This document shows positions 14,765 to 14,934 of a stretch of DNA of 14,934 nt, piece by piece. How positions within the stretch are numbered: position 1 is the first letter of the stretch; every line of letters begins with the position of its first letter. The stretch is from Phycisphaerae bacterium (lineage in GTDB: Bacteria; Chloroflexota; Anaerolineae; 4572-78; J111): contig JANQQF010000067.1 of assembly GCA_028285035.1 (NCBI GenBank), positions 1 to 14,934 on the forward strand, read 5' to 3'. Below the pieces are notes generated by a model. It was not told the origin of the DNA and did not search any database. It worked only from the letters and a program-made list of their open reading frames with translations. Position numbers and translations under genes: made by a program.

Positions 14765-14820
14765 ATCAAAAAGACACAAAGACCTCAAAATCGTTACACC
14801 TGAGGATTCTTTGTGTCTTT
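14765..14820 (-). terminator. Hairpin terminator of the minus-strand gene at the right edge
   Basis: AAAGACACAAAG (14770-14781) and CTTTGTGTCTTT (14809-14820) form a perfect 12-bp stem, extended inward by CCTCA/TGAGG (14783-14787 and 14801-14805). Read on the minus strand the stem ends in TTTTT, and it lies 38 bp after the stop of the partial gene at 14858. The plus strand has only a short T run, so minus-strand use is more likely. Confidence 0.7.
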
Positions 14821-14828
14821 ATAATTGC

Positions 14829-14846
14829 AATCGTCAATCGTCAATC
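14829..14846. repeat. Short tandem repeat AATCGTC
   Basis: Two full copies and a partial third copy of the 7-mer AATCGTC stand in a row between the terminator hairpin and the partial gene. There is no known role. Confidence 0.6.
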
Positions 14847-14857
14847 AAAAATAAGGT

Positions 14858-14934
14858 CTAATGAGCTTCAGGTTGGAAAAAAGATAAATCAGGTTCAAAT
14901 TGACGAATGAGTTTGAGGTGTTGTTTGACAAGAG
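14858..14934 (-). CDS. C-terminal end of an unidentified protein (partial)
   Basis: On the minus strand an open frame enters from the window edge and ends at TAG (14858-14860). The last residues read LVKQHLKLIRQFEPDLSFFQ then PEAH. The composition looks like real protein and the other two frames are less convincing. The following hairpin terminator supports it being the end of a gene. No family can be named from 24 residues. Confidence 0.55.
   Translation of the reverse strand, partial: LVKQHLKLIRQFEPDLSFFQPEAH

Noticed and set aside
1..14934. CRISPR arrays, tRNA or rRNA genes, transposases, phage genes
   Set aside because: No regularly spaced repeats, cloverleaf-like sequences, transposase motifs or phage structural genes were found on either strand.

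Overview
The window looks like a chromosomal segment of a low-to-moderate GC bacterium, most likely from the Chloroflexota (Anaerolineae-like). This rests on several signs: a Gram-positive-type LexA box (the type reported for the Chloroflexota member Dehalococcoides); Asp-box propeller and cohesin/dockerin surface proteins with Thr/Pro-rich linkers; a propeller protein ending in a hydrophobic tail of the FLPLxLR kind; and ordinary housekeeping genes (secG, rpsT) among lineage-specific ones. The assignment is inference. TGA is a normal stop here. TTG start codons are frequent (secG, the solute-binding protein, rpsT and the cohesin/dockerin gene).

Layout. Positions 1-249 hold an unrecognised reading frame with in-frame TGA codons, followed by a promoter. 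Positions 448-2699 are a translationally coupled pair related to DprE1/DprE2, the FAD oxidase and SDR reductase that together epimerise polyprenyl-phosphoryl-ribose. The oxidase carries an unusual N-terminal YtxH-like membrane anchor. Positions 2975-4924 encode a secreted 13-repeat Asp-box propeller, converging on a TPR protein (4928-5599, minus). Positions 5934-7826 (minus) are secG followed by a membrane-anchored family 5 solute-binding protein without permease genes. A divergent DUF2007-type gene (8047-8394) follows. Positions 8396-9950 (minus) form an operon of a soluble FtsK/SpoIIIE-type ATPase and a small two-helix membrane protein. Then come rpsT (10098-10370, minus), about 760 bp of AT-rich non-coding DNA with a good promoter, a membrane-anchored protein carrying cohesin-like and dockerin-like modules (11131-12825), an MDR dehydrogenase (12978-13949) and a converging classical SDR (13957-14727, minus). 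At the right edge are a hairpin terminator and the 3' end of another minus-strand gene.

The most striking element is the promoter of the FtsK-like operon. It has a perfect TTGACA/TATAAT pair 17 bp apart, and the spacer contains a 16-bp LexA (SOS) box with GAAC-N4-GTTC at its core. This predicts that a short FtsK-like DNA translocase, without membrane or gamma domains, is made together with a small membrane protein in response to DNA damage. Escherichia coli ftsK is also SOS-inducible (dinH), but here the protein architecture is different. Second in interest are the membrane-tethered DprE1 homologue, which has Ala at the position of the benzothiazinone-target Cys, and the single-chain cohesin/dockerin protein.
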